DNA of 64,000 nt, taken from Komagataeibacter sp. FNDCR2. Its GTDB lineage: Bacteria > Pseudomonadota > Alphaproteobacteria > Acetobacterales > Acetobacteraceae. This document shows positions 18,846 to 27,702 of this stretch, piece after piece. The translations under genes and the position numbers were made by a program. Within the stretch, counting starts at the first letter, position 1; every line of letters starts with the position of its first letter. The DNA lies in the NCBI RefSeq assembly GCF_021295395.1, contig NZ_JAIWOU010000001.1, positions 2,796,001 to 2,860,000 of the forward strand, read 5' to 3'. Under the pieces are notes generated by a model. The model worked only from the letters and a program-made list of their open reading frames with translations. It did no database searches and was not told the origin of the DNA.

Positions 18846-20096
18846 ATGGACCGCCCATCGGGCCACCGGGCGGTGGCGCGCTGCGCCCTGCTGGGAAAAG
18901 CGCCGTATTCCGAGATGGAAGGCGGCCTGTTCCGCCCCTATCTCGGCCCGTCCTACCGCGCGACATGCGACCGGCTGGCCGCGTGGATGGCGGAAGCGGG
19001 CATGACCACGCGCATGGACGCGGCGGGCAACCTGATCGGCCGTTACGAGGGGACGACCCCCGATGCCCCGGTCCTGCTGATCGGCTCGCATATCGACAGC
19101 GTGCGCGATGGCGGTTTTTTTGATGGCATGCTTGGCGTCATCCTCGGGATCGAGGCGGTGGCCCATTTCGCGCGGGCGGGAAAGCGCTTTCCCTTCGCGC
19201 TGGAAGTCATCGGCTTCGGGGATGAGGAGGGATCACGTTTTCCCTCCGGCATGCTGACCTCGCACGCCGTGGCCGGTGTGCTGGAAACCCCGGACCCGGC
19301 CATGAGCGACTGGGCGGGCACGGCGACACTTGCCACCGCCTTGCAGGAATTCGGGCTGGATGTCGGGGGCATGCACCACGCATCGCGCCGGGGCGAGCGG
19401 ATCCTCGCCTATGTCGAGGCGCATATAGAACAGGGCCCGGTGCTGGAGGCGGAAGGCCGCGCGCTTGGCGTGGTCAGCGCCATAGCCGCGCAGCACCGCT
19501 ACCGCGTGACCCTGCGCGGCATGGCGGGGCATGCGGGCACGGTGGCCATGCCGCTGCGTCGTGACGCGCTGGCGGCGGCGGCGGAGGTGATCCTGGCGGC
19601 CGAGCGCATAGCCCGCGCGGGCACCGACGGGCTGGTGGCGACGGTAGGCTCGCTGCACGTCACGCCCGGCGCCGCGAACGTGGTGCCGGGCGAGGTGGTG
19701 TTCACCCTTGATGTCCGCGCCGGAACCAACGCGGTGCGCGACCGGGCGGCGCAGGATATCCTTGCGGTCATCGGGCAGGTGGCCCGGCAGCGCGACATGG
19801 AGCTGGACATGGTGCTCCAGCAGGATCTTGACGCCACACCCTGCGACCCGGTGCTGACCGGGCTTATGGAACAGGCGGTGGATGACGTGACCGGCGCGCC
19901 CGCGCGCCTGCTGGTCAGCGGTGCGGGGCATGACGCGATGATCATGGCGCATCTGGCCCCGGTTTCCATGCTGTTCATCCGCTGCGCGGGGGGGATCAGC
20001 CATAACCCCGCCGAATCCGTGACGGATGCGGATACGGACCAGGCCCTGCGCGCCATGACGACCTTTATCGGACTTTTTGAGAGACGTTTCGGATGA
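18846..20096 (+). CDS. allC: Allantoate amidohydrolase (M20/HyuC family)
   Basis: It hydrolyses allantoate to ureidoglycine, ammonia and CO2 in the cytoplasm, using two metal ions. The 416-residue protein shows the M20 metal ligands: His82 and Asp93 in GSHIDSVRDGGFFDG, Glu128 in GFGDEEGSRF and His193 in EAHIEQGP. A further His lies in SGAGHDAM near the C terminus, and the dimerisation lid carries GMAGHAGT. The ATG at 18846 was chosen for its AGGGGAG ribosome site. Sister enzymes in this family act on N-carbamoyl amino acids; the neighbours decide for allantoate. It overlaps pucG by four bases. Confidence 0.85.
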   Translation: MDRPSGHRAVARCALLGKAPYSEMEGGLFRPYLGPSYRATCDRLAAWMAEAGMTTRMDAAGNLIGRYEGTTPDAPVLLIGSHIDSVRDGGFFDGMLGVILGIEAVAHFARAGKRFPFALEVIGFGDEEGSRFPSGMLTSHAVAGVLETPDPAMSDWAGTATLATALQEFGLDVGGMHHASRRGERILAYVEAHIEQGPVLEAEGRALGVVSAIAAQHRYRVTLRGMAGHAGTVAMPLRRDALAAAAEVILAAERIARAGTDGLVATVGSLHVTPGAANVVPGEVVFTLDVRAGTNAVRDRAAQDILAVIGQVARQRDMELDMVLQQDLDATPCDPVLTGLMEQAVDDVTGAPARLLVSGAGHDAMIMAHLAPVSMLFIRCAGGISHNPAESVTDADTDQALRAMTTFIGLFERRFG

Positions 20097-21322
20097 CCCA
20101 GACATTTTTTGGCCAGATCAACCCTCCTGCCCGGCTGCTGATGGGGCCGGGACCGGTCAACGCGCACCCGCGCGTGCTGCGGGCCATGGCGGCCGACATG
20201 CTGGGCCAGTTCGACCCGGAAATGACCGGGTACATGAACCAGACGATGGATCTCTACCGCCAGGTCTTCATGACCGATAACCGCTGGACCTTCCTGGTGG
20301 ACGGCACGGCGCGCGCCGGGATCGAGGCGGCTCTTGTCTCGCTGGTCGAGCCGGGGATGAAGCTGCTGATCGTGCGCGCGGGTCGCTTCGGGCTGCTGCT
20401 GTCCGAAATCGCGGCACGGATCGGCGCGGAAATCGTGACCGTGGATATTCCGTGGGGTGAGGTCGCGACACTGGAGCAGATCGAGGAGGCGATCGTGACC
20501 CATCGCCCCCGTGTGCTGGCCTGCATCCATGGCGATACCTCCACCACCATGGCGCAGCCGCTTGATGGCGTGGGCGCGCTGTGCCGCAAATACGATGTGC
20601 TGTCCTATGTCGATGCGACGGCCACGCTGGGCGGCATGGCGGTGGCGACCGACCGCTGGGGCGTGGACGTGGTCAGCGGTGGCCTGCAGAAGTGCATGGG
20701 CGGCCCGCCGGGTTCCGCGCCCATCACCATTTCCGACCGCGCGGCGGAACACATCATGGCGCGCCGCCATGTGGAAGCCGGTATTCGTGGCAGCGATACG
20801 ACCGATGGCGTGCGGGCACGCATCCCGTCGAACTATTTCGATCTGGCCATGATCATGGATTACTGGTCCGAAAAGCGCCTGAACCACCATACCGAGGCCA
20901 CCAGCATGCTGTACGCCGCGCGTGAGGCCGCGCGCGTGATGGTGGAAGAAGGGCTGGAAGCCCGCTTCGCCCGGCATGCCAGCGCGTCCCGCGCCATGTG
21001 CGCGGGGCTGCGCGCCATGGGGCTGGAACTGTTTGGCAGCGATAAATACCGCATGACCAACGTGACCGGCGTGTACATTCCCGACGGCGTCGATGGCGAA
21101 CGCGTGCGCCAGCGGATGCGTGAGGATTTTGAAATCGAGATCGGCAGCGCCTTTGGCCCGTTGCAGGGCCGGATCTGGCGCATCGGCGCGATGGGATACA
21201 ATGCCGAGAAGCACAAGGTGCTGCTCACGCTGGGGGCGCTGGAAACGGTGCTGCGGCACGAAGGCCACGGCTTTGCCGCCGGTAGCGGCGTGGACGCCGC
21301 CCTTGCCGCCTATAACGCATAA
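20093..21322 (+). CDS. pucG: (S)-ureidoglycine-glyoxylate aminotransferase
   Basis: A class V (fold type I) PLP aminotransferase of 409 residues. It has the AGXT-like opening LLMGPGPVNAHPRVLRAM, DGTARAGIEAAL, and the PLP Lys at residue 200 in SGGLQKCMGGPPGSAP. In purine clusters this type transfers the amino group of ureidoglycine to glyoxylate, yielding oxalurate and glycine. Both neighbours are ureide enzymes, and its stop lies 20 bases before the allantoinase start. It commits the pathway to oxalurate, which explains the oxalurate and oxamate enzymes upstream. An alanine-glyoxylate or serine-glyoxylate role is less likely here. Confidence 0.85.
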   Translation: MTQTFFGQINPPARLLMGPGPVNAHPRVLRAMAADMLGQFDPEMTGYMNQTMDLYRQVFMTDNRWTFLVDGTARAGIEAALVSLVEPGMKLLIVRAGRFGLLLSEIAARIGAEIVTVDIPWGEVATLEQIEEAIVTHRPRVLACIHGDTSTTMAQPLDGVGALCRKYDVLSYVDATATLGGMAVATDRWGVDVVSGGLQKCMGGPPGSAPITISDRAAEHIMARRHVEAGIRGSDTTDGVRARIPSNYFDLAMIMDYWSEKRLNHHTEATSMLYAAREAARVMVEEGLEARFARHASASRAMCAGLRAMGLELFGSDKYRMTNVTGVYIPDGVDGERVRQRMREDFEIEIGSAFGPLQGRIWRIGAMGYNAEKHKVLLTLGALETVLRHEGHGFAAGSGVDAALAAYNA

Positions 21323-21341
21323 GAACGGGAGATCAGCCATC

Positions 21342-22253
21342 ATGTCTGTCGCAGGTGCCTATCCGCGTGACCTTGTGGGCTATGCGGGCAACCCGCCGGA
21401 TGCGCAATGGCCCGGCGGGGCCCGGATCGCCGTGCAGTTCGTCATCAATTATGAGGAGGGGGCCGAGAATTCGGTCCTGCATGGGGATCGCGGGTCGGAA
21501 GCCTTCCTGTCGGAAATGGTGGGGGCGCAGTCCATTCCCGGCGCGCGCGCGATCGCGATGGAAAGCCTGTATGAATATGGTGCGCGTGCCGGGTTCTGGC
21601 GCCTGCACCGCATCTTTACCCAGCGTTCGCGGCCGCTTACGGTTTTCGGGGTGGCCGCCGCCATGGCGCGCAATCCTGCCGCCGTCGCGGCGATGAAGGA
21701 TGCGGGGTGGGAAATCGCCTCCCACGGGCTGCGCTGGATTGATTACCAGCACATTCCCGAAGCGGTGGAGCGCGCCCATATTCACGAATGCATCGCGCTG
21801 CATACGGAACTGACCGGGTCGCGCCCGCTCGGCTGGTACCAGGGCCGCACCAGCCCCAACACCGCCCGCCTGATCGCGGAGGAAGGCGGCTTTGTCTATG
21901 ACGCCGACTCTTACGCCGATGACCTGCCCTATTACGACCGCAGCAATGGCCGTGCGCAACTGATCGTGCCGTACACGCTGGATGTGAACGACATGCGCTT
22001 TGTCGCCCTGAACGGCTTTACGGAAGGCGAGCAGTTCTTCAACTACCTGCGCGATACCTTCGAGATGCTGTATGAGGAAGGGGCCGACAGGCCGCGCATG
22101 ATGTCGGTTGGCCTGCACTGCCGCGTGGCGGGCCGTCCGGGCCGCGCGCGGGCCGTGGCGCGCTTTCTGGACTATATTGCCGAACGGGAAAAGGTCTGGG
22201 TCGCGACGCGGCTGGATATCGCGCGGCACTGGCAGAAGGTGCATCCGGCATGA
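21342..22253 (+). CDS. puuE: Allantoinase, polysaccharide-deacetylase-like (PuuE type)
   Basis: It opens the hydantoin ring of allantoin to allantoate. The 303-residue protein belongs to the NodB/polysaccharide-deacetylase fold, not the metal amidohydrolase family. It opens YPRDLVGYAGNPPDAQWPGGARIAVQFVINYEEGAE in the manner of cofactor-free PuuE. Further conserved stretches are GWEIASHGLRWIDY, GWYQGRTSPNTARL and YDADSYADDLPYY. The operon's allantoinase need is met here, so the dead hydantoinase-like protein upstream is not required for that step. Its stop overlaps uraD by four bases. Confidence 0.9.
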   Translation: MSVAGAYPRDLVGYAGNPPDAQWPGGARIAVQFVINYEEGAENSVLHGDRGSEAFLSEMVGAQSIPGARAIAMESLYEYGARAGFWRLHRIFTQRSRPLTVFGVAAAMARNPAAVAAMKDAGWEIASHGLRWIDYQHIPEAVERAHIHECIALHTELTGSRPLGWYQGRTSPNTARLIAEEGGFVYDADSYADDLPYYDRSNGRAQLIVPYTLDVNDMRFVALNGFTEGEQFFNYLRDTFEMLYEEGADRPRMMSVGLHCRVAGRPGRARAVARFLDYIAEREKVWVATRLDIARHWQKVHPA

Positions 22254-22777
22254 GCGACGTGATCGGGCGGGTCAATACGCTTTCCCCCGTGCGGTTTGTC
22301 GAGCTGTTCGGGGCGCTGTATGAACATTCCCCGTGGGTGGCGCACCGCGCGCACGCCCATGGCCCCTTTACCGATGCGCAGGCCATGCTCGCGGCCATGC
22401 GGCATGAACTGGACCAGGCGCATGACACGGAAAAGCTGGTGCTGATCCGTGCCCATCCGGAGCTTGCGCAGCGCATGGGGGTTGACCCGACGCTGACCTC
22501 GGCTTCCGCCGCCGAACAGGCATCGGCCGGGCTGGACCGACTCACACCGGAGGAGTTCACCCGCTTCCGCGCCCTGAATGAGGCCTATGCCGCCAAATTC
22601 GGGATTCCGTTCATCATCTGCGTGCGGCGGTCGGACAAGGAGGGGATCCTGAACGGGATGCAGACCCGGCTGGAAAACACGCCGGAGGCCGAGCAGCAGG
22701 CCGCCCTGGCTGAAATCAACAAGATCGCGGCGCTCCGCCTGGCGGATGTGCTGGAACGCATGGAGCAGGAACCATGA
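22250..22777 (+). CDS. uraD: OHCU decarboxylase
   Basis: It decarboxylates 2-oxo-4-hydroxy-4-carboxy-5-ureidoimidazoline to S-allantoin. At 175 residues it is an all-helical protein of family length. The catalytic His69 lies in IRAHPELAQ, and FGIPFIICVRR and EINKIAALRLADVL near the end match the substrate-cradle and terminal helices. Its start overlaps the puuE stop and its stop overlaps the uraH start, each by four bases (ATGA). This gives strict translational coupling of the last three genes. Confidence 0.93.
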   Translation: MSDVIGRVNTLSPVRFVELFGALYEHSPWVAHRAHAHGPFTDAQAMLAAMRHELDQAHDTEKLVLIRAHPELAQRMGVDPTLTSASAAEQASAGLDRLTPEEFTRFRALNEAYAAKFGIPFIICVRRSDKEGILNGMQTRLENTPEAEQQAALAEINKIAALRLADVLERMEQEP

Positions 22778-23130
22778 GTACGCTTTCCACCCATGTGCTT
22801 GATCTCGTATCCGGCAGGCCCGCGGCGGGCATGGCCATCAGCCTGTGGCAGGGGCAGGACTGCCTGTTTCGCGGTGTGACCAATGCCGATGGTCGCTGCC
22901 CTGAACTCAGCCAGCATATGGGTGAGATGCAGGCAGGCGCCTACCGGTTGGATTTCGCGGTGGCGGATTATTTCCGGGCGCGCGATGTCGCCCTGTCCGA
23001 TCCGCCGTTCCTTGATGTCGTGCCGATCGCCTTTGGCGTGGCGCGGCCCGCGCCGGACGGGAAAGGGGGGCATTACCATGTGCCGCTGCTGGTCTCGCCC
23101 TACGGGTTCTCGACCTATCGCGGGAGCTGA
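22774..23130 (+). CDS. uraH: 5-hydroxyisourate hydrolase (transthyretin-like)
   Basis: It hydrolyses 5-hydroxyisourate, the product of urate oxidation, to OHCU. The 118-residue protein has the transthyretin fold signature. THVLDLVSGRPA holds the first catalytic His (residue 7), HYHVPLLVSPYGFSTY is near the end, and the family's hallmark C-terminal tetrapeptide YRGS is intact. No signal peptide is seen, so it is cytoplasmic. It is the last gene of the purine operon, and a strong terminator begins 22 bases after its stop. Confidence 0.95.
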   Translation: MSTLSTHVLDLVSGRPAAGMAISLWQGQDCLFRGVTNADGRCPELSQHMGEMQAGAYRLDFAVADYFRARDVALSDPPFLDVVPIAFGVARPAPDGKGGHYHVPLLVSPYGFSTYRGS

Positions 23131-23151
23131 CGGGGTTTCTTTCCGGAATGC

Positions 23152-23191
23152 AAAAAAGGGCCGTGGCGGGTGACGCCACGGCCCTTTTTTT
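23152..23191. terminator. Bidirectional terminator between the purine operon and icd
   Basis: An 11-base perfect stem (GGGCCGTGGCG, loop GGTGA, CGCCACGGCCC) is flanked by six A residues on the left and seven T residues on the right. It can therefore stop transcription from both the purine operon and the convergent isocitrate dehydrogenase gene. Confidence 0.92.
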
Positions 23192-23287
23192 AAGGCTGGC
23201 TGAAAAGCCCGCCCAGGGAACATGCTGTAATCAGGCAGCTTCCCGTATCCCCCGCGGCGGGCTGGCCGCCAGCGGGGGAAAGCCGGA

Positions 23288-24316
23288 TCAGACCAGCGCC
23301 TGCTTGAGGGCCGCCGTCAGGTCCGTCGTGCTGGCCTTGCCGCCAAGGTCACCCGTGCGCACGGCGCCGGAGGTGATGACCTTCTCGATGGCCTTGTCGA
23401 TGCGGGTGGCCAGATCCTGCCGGCCCACATGCTTCAGCATCATGTTCGCCGCCAGCAGCAGCGAAGTCGGGTTGGCCTTGTTCTGGCCCGCGATGTCGGG
23501 GGCCGAACCGTGCACGGCTTCGAACACGGCGGCCTTTTCACCAATGTTCGCACCCGGCGCCAGGCCAAGCCCGCCAACCAGACCGGCCGTGAGGTCGGAC
23601 AGGATGTCACCGAACAGGTTGGTGGTGACGATGCAGTCGAACTGCCACGGATCGGTCACGAGCTGCATGGCGCAGGCATCGACAATGCGCTCGTTCACTT
23701 CCACGCGACCTTCATATTCCTTGGCGACCTTGCGGCCTTCTTCCAGGAACAGGCCGGTCAGCAGCTTCAGGATGTTGGCCTTGTGCACCAGCGTCACGCG
23801 CTTGCGGTTGTTCTTGACCGCGTATTCAAAGGCATAGCGCACGATGCGGTTGCATTCCGCGCGGGAGGTGTAGCCCGCGCCCATGGCGATGCCCTTGGGG
23901 TCGTCACCCACGGCGATGTAGTTTTCCATCGCCGCGTAATACCCTTCAAGGTTTTCGCGGAAGATGACGAGGTCGATGTTCTCGAAACGGCCACCGGGCA
24001 CGATCGTCTTGGTGGGGCGCACATTCGCGAACAGGCCGAACTCCTGGCGCAGTGTGACGTTGATGGACTTGAAGCCACCGCCGACGGGCGTGGTCAGCGG
24101 GCCCTTCAGCGCAAGGCCGGTGCGGCGGATGCTGTCGATCGTTTCCTTGGGCAGCGGGCTACCCGTGGCATCAAGTGCCGAGACACCACCAAGTGCCTTT
24201 TCCCATTTGAAGGGAGCACCGACCGTATCCAGGACTTCAACAACGGACTGGACAATTTCAGGCCCGATTCCATCACCGGGAATCAGGGTAGCGGGAATTG
24301 TTTTTTCTGCAGACAT
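23288..24316 (-). CDS. icd: Isocitrate dehydrogenase (NAD+)
   Basis: It oxidises isocitrate to 2-oxoglutarate in the TCA cycle. The 342-residue protein belongs to the beta-decarboxylating dehydrogenases. The motif S-x-N-x3-R at residues 84-90 (Ser84, Asn86, Arg90), with Arg100 in FANVRP, indicates isocitrate rather than isopropylmalate. HGSAPDIAGQNKANP has Asp-Ile where NADP enzymes have Lys-Tyr, so NAD is the likely cofactor. The metal-site segments TTNLFGDILSDL and VNERIVDACAMQLV are intact. It is separated from the upstream peptidase by about 170 bases and likely has its own promoter; GGGAG lies 12 bases before the ATG. Confidence 0.88.
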   Translation of the reverse strand: MSAEKTIPATLIPGDGIGPEIVQSVVEVLDTVGAPFKWEKALGGVSALDATGSPLPKETIDSIRRTGLALKGPLTTPVGGGFKSINVTLRQEFGLFANVRPTKTIVPGGRFENIDLVIFRENLEGYYAAMENYIAVGDDPKGIAMGAGYTSRAECNRIVRYAFEYAVKNNRKRVTLVHKANILKLLTGLFLEEGRKVAKEYEGRVEVNERIVDACAMQLVTDPWQFDCIVTTNLFGDILSDLTAGLVGGLGLAPGANIGEKAAVFEAVHGSAPDIAGQNKANPTSLLLAANMMLKHVGRQDLATRIDKAIEKVITSGAVRTGDLGGKASTTDLTAALKQALV

Positions 24317-24488
24317 TCTCGAACGTCTCCCTTTGTGCTTGCTACTGAAAAGCGTTTCAGCATGCCCACCGGCTTGGCCTACCCGGTTCGTTGCCGGGTG
24401 CCCCGTCGGAACTGGTTAAAAGTCCTAGGCCCCGGAAGCACATGTGACAATCGGGCCACCGGGGTGCGGTCATGGTTTTGCAGTCACA

Positions 24489-26261
24489 TTATCCGGCGTG
24501 CAATGGCGCGCAGGCGGCCTTGAGCCATATCCGCGCCGGTGTATCCAGATGTGGTGCAATCCGTTCAAAAACCCGTGCATGGTAAGTGTCCAGCCATGCG
24601 GTTTCGCCGCCCTCCAGGACGGTGGCGTCAATCAGCCGCCTGTCAAAGGGGGCCAGGGTCAGCACCTCGAATTCCAGGAACCGCCGCCCCGCCTCCCCGA
24701 TGGGGGAGGGCTGGACCAGATGGAGGTTCTCCAGCCGGATGCCGAACGCGCCGGGGCGGTAATAGCCCGGCTCGTTGGACAGGATCATGCCGGGCTGGAG
24801 GGGCACGGGACGGAAAACGGGGGAAATGGTCGCCGGGCCTTCATGCACGGACAGGTAGCTGCCAATGCCGTGGCCGGTGCCGTGGTCATAATCCAGCCCG
24901 TCTTCCCACAGCGCGTGGCGGGCGAGGGCATCGAGCGCGTGGCCGGTCACCCCATCGGGAAAGCGGGCGCGCGCCAGCGCGATATGCCCGCGCAGCACGC
25001 GGGTAAAGGCGTTGCGCACGTCCTCATCGGGCCTGTCCGGCCCGGTCCACACGGTGCGGGTAATGTCGGTCGTGCCAAAGGGGTACTGGCCGCCGCTATC
25101 GATCAGGTAGACCTCGTTGGGCTGGAGCGCGCGGTCGGTTTCGGGGGTGACCCGGTAGTGGATGATGGCCCCGTTCGGCCCCGCCCCCGAAATGGCGGGA
25201 AAACTTTCCCCCCGGTAGTCCGCGCAGGCCGCGCGGAAGTGGTCGAGCCGGGTGGCGGCCTCAAGCTCCGCCGTGCGGGTCGCGTTTTCATCCAGCCAGT
25301 GCAGGAAACGGCATATGGCCACCCCGTCAAGCAGGTGGGCGCGGCGGCTGCCCTCCTGCTCGGTCGGGTTCTTGATCGCCTTGGGCAGCAGGCAGGGATC
25401 GCCCTTGCGCATGACGGTGGCGCCCGCATCCTCCAGTACCTGGATGAACCACAGGGCGTTGCTGGCCGGGTCCACGCGCACGCGGGCGGGGGCCAGCGCG
25501 CGCAGCGCGTCTTCAAGCGCGTGCGGGGGCTGGATGGTGATATCCGTGCCCAGCCACGCGCGGGTTTCATCCGCCACCTTGTCCGGTGCGATCAGCAGGG
25601 TGACGCGCGCATCGTCATGCACGATGGCGAAGCTCAGGCTGAGCGGCGTATAGGGCACATCCTGCCCGCGTATGTTCAGCAGCCATGCGATGGAGGCCGG
25701 ATCGCTCAGCACCACGGCGGATTCGCCCGCCTTGCGCAGATCCCCGGCGATGCGCGCCCGCTTGGCGTGGCTGTCCTGCCCGGCCCATTGCAGCGGCTGC
25801 GGCACGCAGGGCGTGCACGGCGGGGCGGGGCGGTCGGTCCAGATGCGGTCCACCGGGTTGGCGGGAAGTGAGACCAGATCCAGCCCGGCCTCGATGAAGG
25901 GACGCAGCGCGCTTTCGCTGATCAGGCGCGGGTCATAGCCGATTCGCCGGTCAGCCCCATGCGTGGCCAGCCATGTCGCGGGCGGGGTTTCGCGCAGGTG
26001 CCGGCGTTCCCATGCCGCGGCGTCCACCTGCTGTTCCATCTGGGTGGTGTAGCGCCCGTCGGAAAAGACGGCGGCGCGATCGGGCAGGATGGCGGCCATC
26101 CCCGCGCTGCCGGTAAAGCCGGTCAGCCATGCCAGGCGCTCGGCGCAGGGGGCGACGTATTCGCCCAGATGTTCATCCCCACGCGGCAGGACAAAGCCGT
26201 CCACCCCCATCTGCTTCAGGGCGGCGCGCAGCGCATCGAGACGGTTTGGAGCCTGGGACAT
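24489..26261 (-). CDS. pepP: Xaa-Pro aminopeptidase (aminopeptidase P family, M24B)
   Basis: It removes an N-terminal residue that precedes proline. At 590 residues it has two creatinase-like N-terminal domains plus the pita-bread catalytic domain, the long three-domain form. The di-metal ligands are all visible in the C-terminal half. Asp residues lie in YLIDSGGQ and TTDITRTVW, His in GTGHGIGSYLSVHEGP, and Glu residues in LSNEPGYYRPG and LEFEVLTLAPF. No signal peptide is present, so it is cytoplasmic. It lies 27 bases after the GNAT gene on the same strand, as the last gene of a uvrD-prmA-GNAT-pepP run. Confidence 0.9.
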   Translation of the reverse strand: MSQAPNRLDALRAALKQMGVDGFVLPRGDEHLGEYVAPCAERLAWLTGFTGSAGMAAILPDRAAVFSDGRYTTQMEQQVDAAAWERRHLRETPPATWLATHGADRRIGYDPRLISESALRPFIEAGLDLVSLPANPVDRIWTDRPAPPCTPCVPQPLQWAGQDSHAKRARIAGDLRKAGESAVVLSDPASIAWLLNIRGQDVPYTPLSLSFAIVHDDARVTLLIAPDKVADETRAWLGTDITIQPPHALEDALRALAPARVRVDPASNALWFIQVLEDAGATVMRKGDPCLLPKAIKNPTEQEGSRRAHLLDGVAICRFLHWLDENATRTAELEAATRLDHFRAACADYRGESFPAISGAGPNGAIIHYRVTPETDRALQPNEVYLIDSGGQYPFGTTDITRTVWTGPDRPDEDVRNAFTRVLRGHIALARARFPDGVTGHALDALARHALWEDGLDYDHGTGHGIGSYLSVHEGPATISPVFRPVPLQPGMILSNEPGYYRPGAFGIRLENLHLVQPSPIGEAGRRFLEFEVLTLAPFDRRLIDATVLEGGETAWLDTYHARVFERIAPHLDTPARIWLKAACAPLHAG

Positions 26262-26288
26262 GGGAGCTTCCTTTGCGGCGGTAATGGA

Positions 26289-26807
26289 TCAGGAATGCGA
26301 TATGATGCGGTACAGGAACAGCAGGTCCATCCACCGGCCGAATTTGATGCCGCATTCGGGAATCAGCCCGCCATGCTGGAAACCGAAGCGTTCATGCAGC
26401 AGGCGGGAGGCGACGTTGGTGGACGTGATGCCCGCCACCATCACGTGCACATGCTCCGCCTTCGCCCGGTCGCACAGCGCCTGAAGCAGCGCGCTGCCAA
26501 TGCCCTGCCGCTTGTAGGCCGGGGCGATATAGACGGAGTGTTCGACCGTATGCACGTAGCCCGAAAAGGGGCGGAACATTTTCCAGCTACTGTATCCCGC
26601 CACGCTGCCATCGGGCATTTCCGCCACCATGACGGGGTAGCCGCTGGTCTGGCTGTCATGGAGCCATTCCAGCCGGGCGGCCACGGTGGTCTCGTGCGTT
26701 TCCCACATGGAGGTGCTGTTGCGGATGGCGTGATTGACGATCTCGACAATGGCCGGGATATCGGCATCCGTCGCATCGCGGATCAGCAGCGCGGGGCGGT
26801 CAGCCAT
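26289..26807 (-). CDS. GNAT-family N-acetyltransferase (phosphinothricin acetyltransferase-like)
   Basis: A 172-residue GNAT enzyme with the acetyl-CoA pyrophosphate loop RQGIGSALL. It has the Pat/YncA-type opening IRDATDADIPAIVEIVNHAIRN and the late motif NVASRLLHERFGF. Relatives acetylate methionine sulfone, methionine sulfoximine or phosphinothricin, or other small amines; the substrate here cannot be read from sequence. Its start overlaps the prmA stop by eight bases, so it is translated from the same message. Confidence 0.82.
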   Translation of the reverse strand: MADRPALLIRDATDADIPAIVEIVNHAIRNSTSMWETHETTVAARLEWLHDSQTSGYPVMVAEMPDGSVAGYSSWKMFRPFSGYVHTVEHSVYIAPAYKRQGIGSALLQALCDRAKAEHVHVMVAGITSTNVASRLLHERFGFQHGGLIPECGIKFGRWMDLLFLYRIISHS

Positions 26808-27702
26808 GGGGCTTGCGCAGGATCAGCGTCGCCCAGTCTCCCTCGCGCAGGTGGCGCTCAAGCACAAGGCCATGGCGACGGTGGGCGGCCAGCACCATGC
26901 GGACCTGCGTGTTCAGCAGCCCCGCCAGGATGGCGGTGCCGCCGGGCATCAGGTTATGGGCAAGGTCGACCGCCATGGCGCATAGCGGGCGGGCAAGGAT
27001 ATTGGCGAAAACCAGGTCATAGGGCGCATGGCGGCGGATGGCGGGCGTGGCCCAGCCATTGCCAAGGTGACAGTCCACCAGCGTGGCCAGGCCGTTCATG
27101 GCGGCATTGCGCCGGGTCACGCGCACCGACCACGGGTCGATGTCGGTCGCCAGCACGGGCCGGTGCAGCAGGGCGGCGGCGGCCATGGCCAGAATGCCCG
27201 AGCCACAGCCCAGGTCAAGGATGCGGCGGGGGTTGCGGCAGGCGATCATTTCCAGCGCGCGCAGGCAGCCGCGCGTGGAGCCGTGCTCACCCGAGCCGAA
27301 GGCCACCCCCGCATCGAGCGTGATGGTGATGCGCTGCGGGCGGCCCGCGCGTTCCAGATGCGTGCCCCGGATGGCGAAGCGCCGGCCCGCGAGCTGTTCG
27401 GGAAAGGATTCGTAGGTGCGGGCCAGCCACCCTTCCGACTCCGTGTGGCTGCGTTCGAGTTCCGCATCGACGCCGCTGGTCAGCGCCGCAAGGATCAGGG
27501 CCGCGCGCAGTTCGTCCTCGCCGCTGCCGGTATCCTTGACCCCCTCCACGCGCCACAGTGTCTGGCTGTCATCCACTTCGAAAATACCGATGGTGGTGCA
27601 GACGGTGGACAGGGCGGATTCATAAGGCTCGACCGCATCAGGCGGGACAGTGACCGATATGGTTTCCAGTTCTGTGGCGTGACGCCGGGGGGAAAGGCTC
27701 AT
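26800..27702 (-). CDS. prmA: Ribosomal protein L11 methyltransferase
   Basis: It trimethylates ribosomal protein L11 using S-adenosylmethionine. The 300-residue protein has the PrmA linker and catalytic domain: FGSGEHGSTRGCLRALE, SAM motif I ILDLGCGSGILAMAAA, TDIDPWSVRVTRRNAAMNG and the NILA motif in VFANILARPL. It begins immediately after the uvrD/pcrA stop on the same strand and overlaps the GNAT gene downstream. Confidence 0.93.
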   Translation of the reverse strand: MSLSPRRHATELETISVTVPPDAVEPYESALSTVCTTIGIFEVDDSQTLWRVEGVKDTGSGEDELRAALILAALTSGVDAELERSHTESEGWLARTYESFPEQLAGRRFAIRGTHLERAGRPQRITITLDAGVAFGSGEHGSTRGCLRALEMIACRNPRRILDLGCGSGILAMAAAALLHRPVLATDIDPWSVRVTRRNAAMNGLATLVDCHLGNGWATPAIRRHAPYDLVFANILARPLCAMAVDLAHNLMPGGTAILAGLLNTQVRMVLAAHRRHGLVLERHLREGDWATLILRKPHG

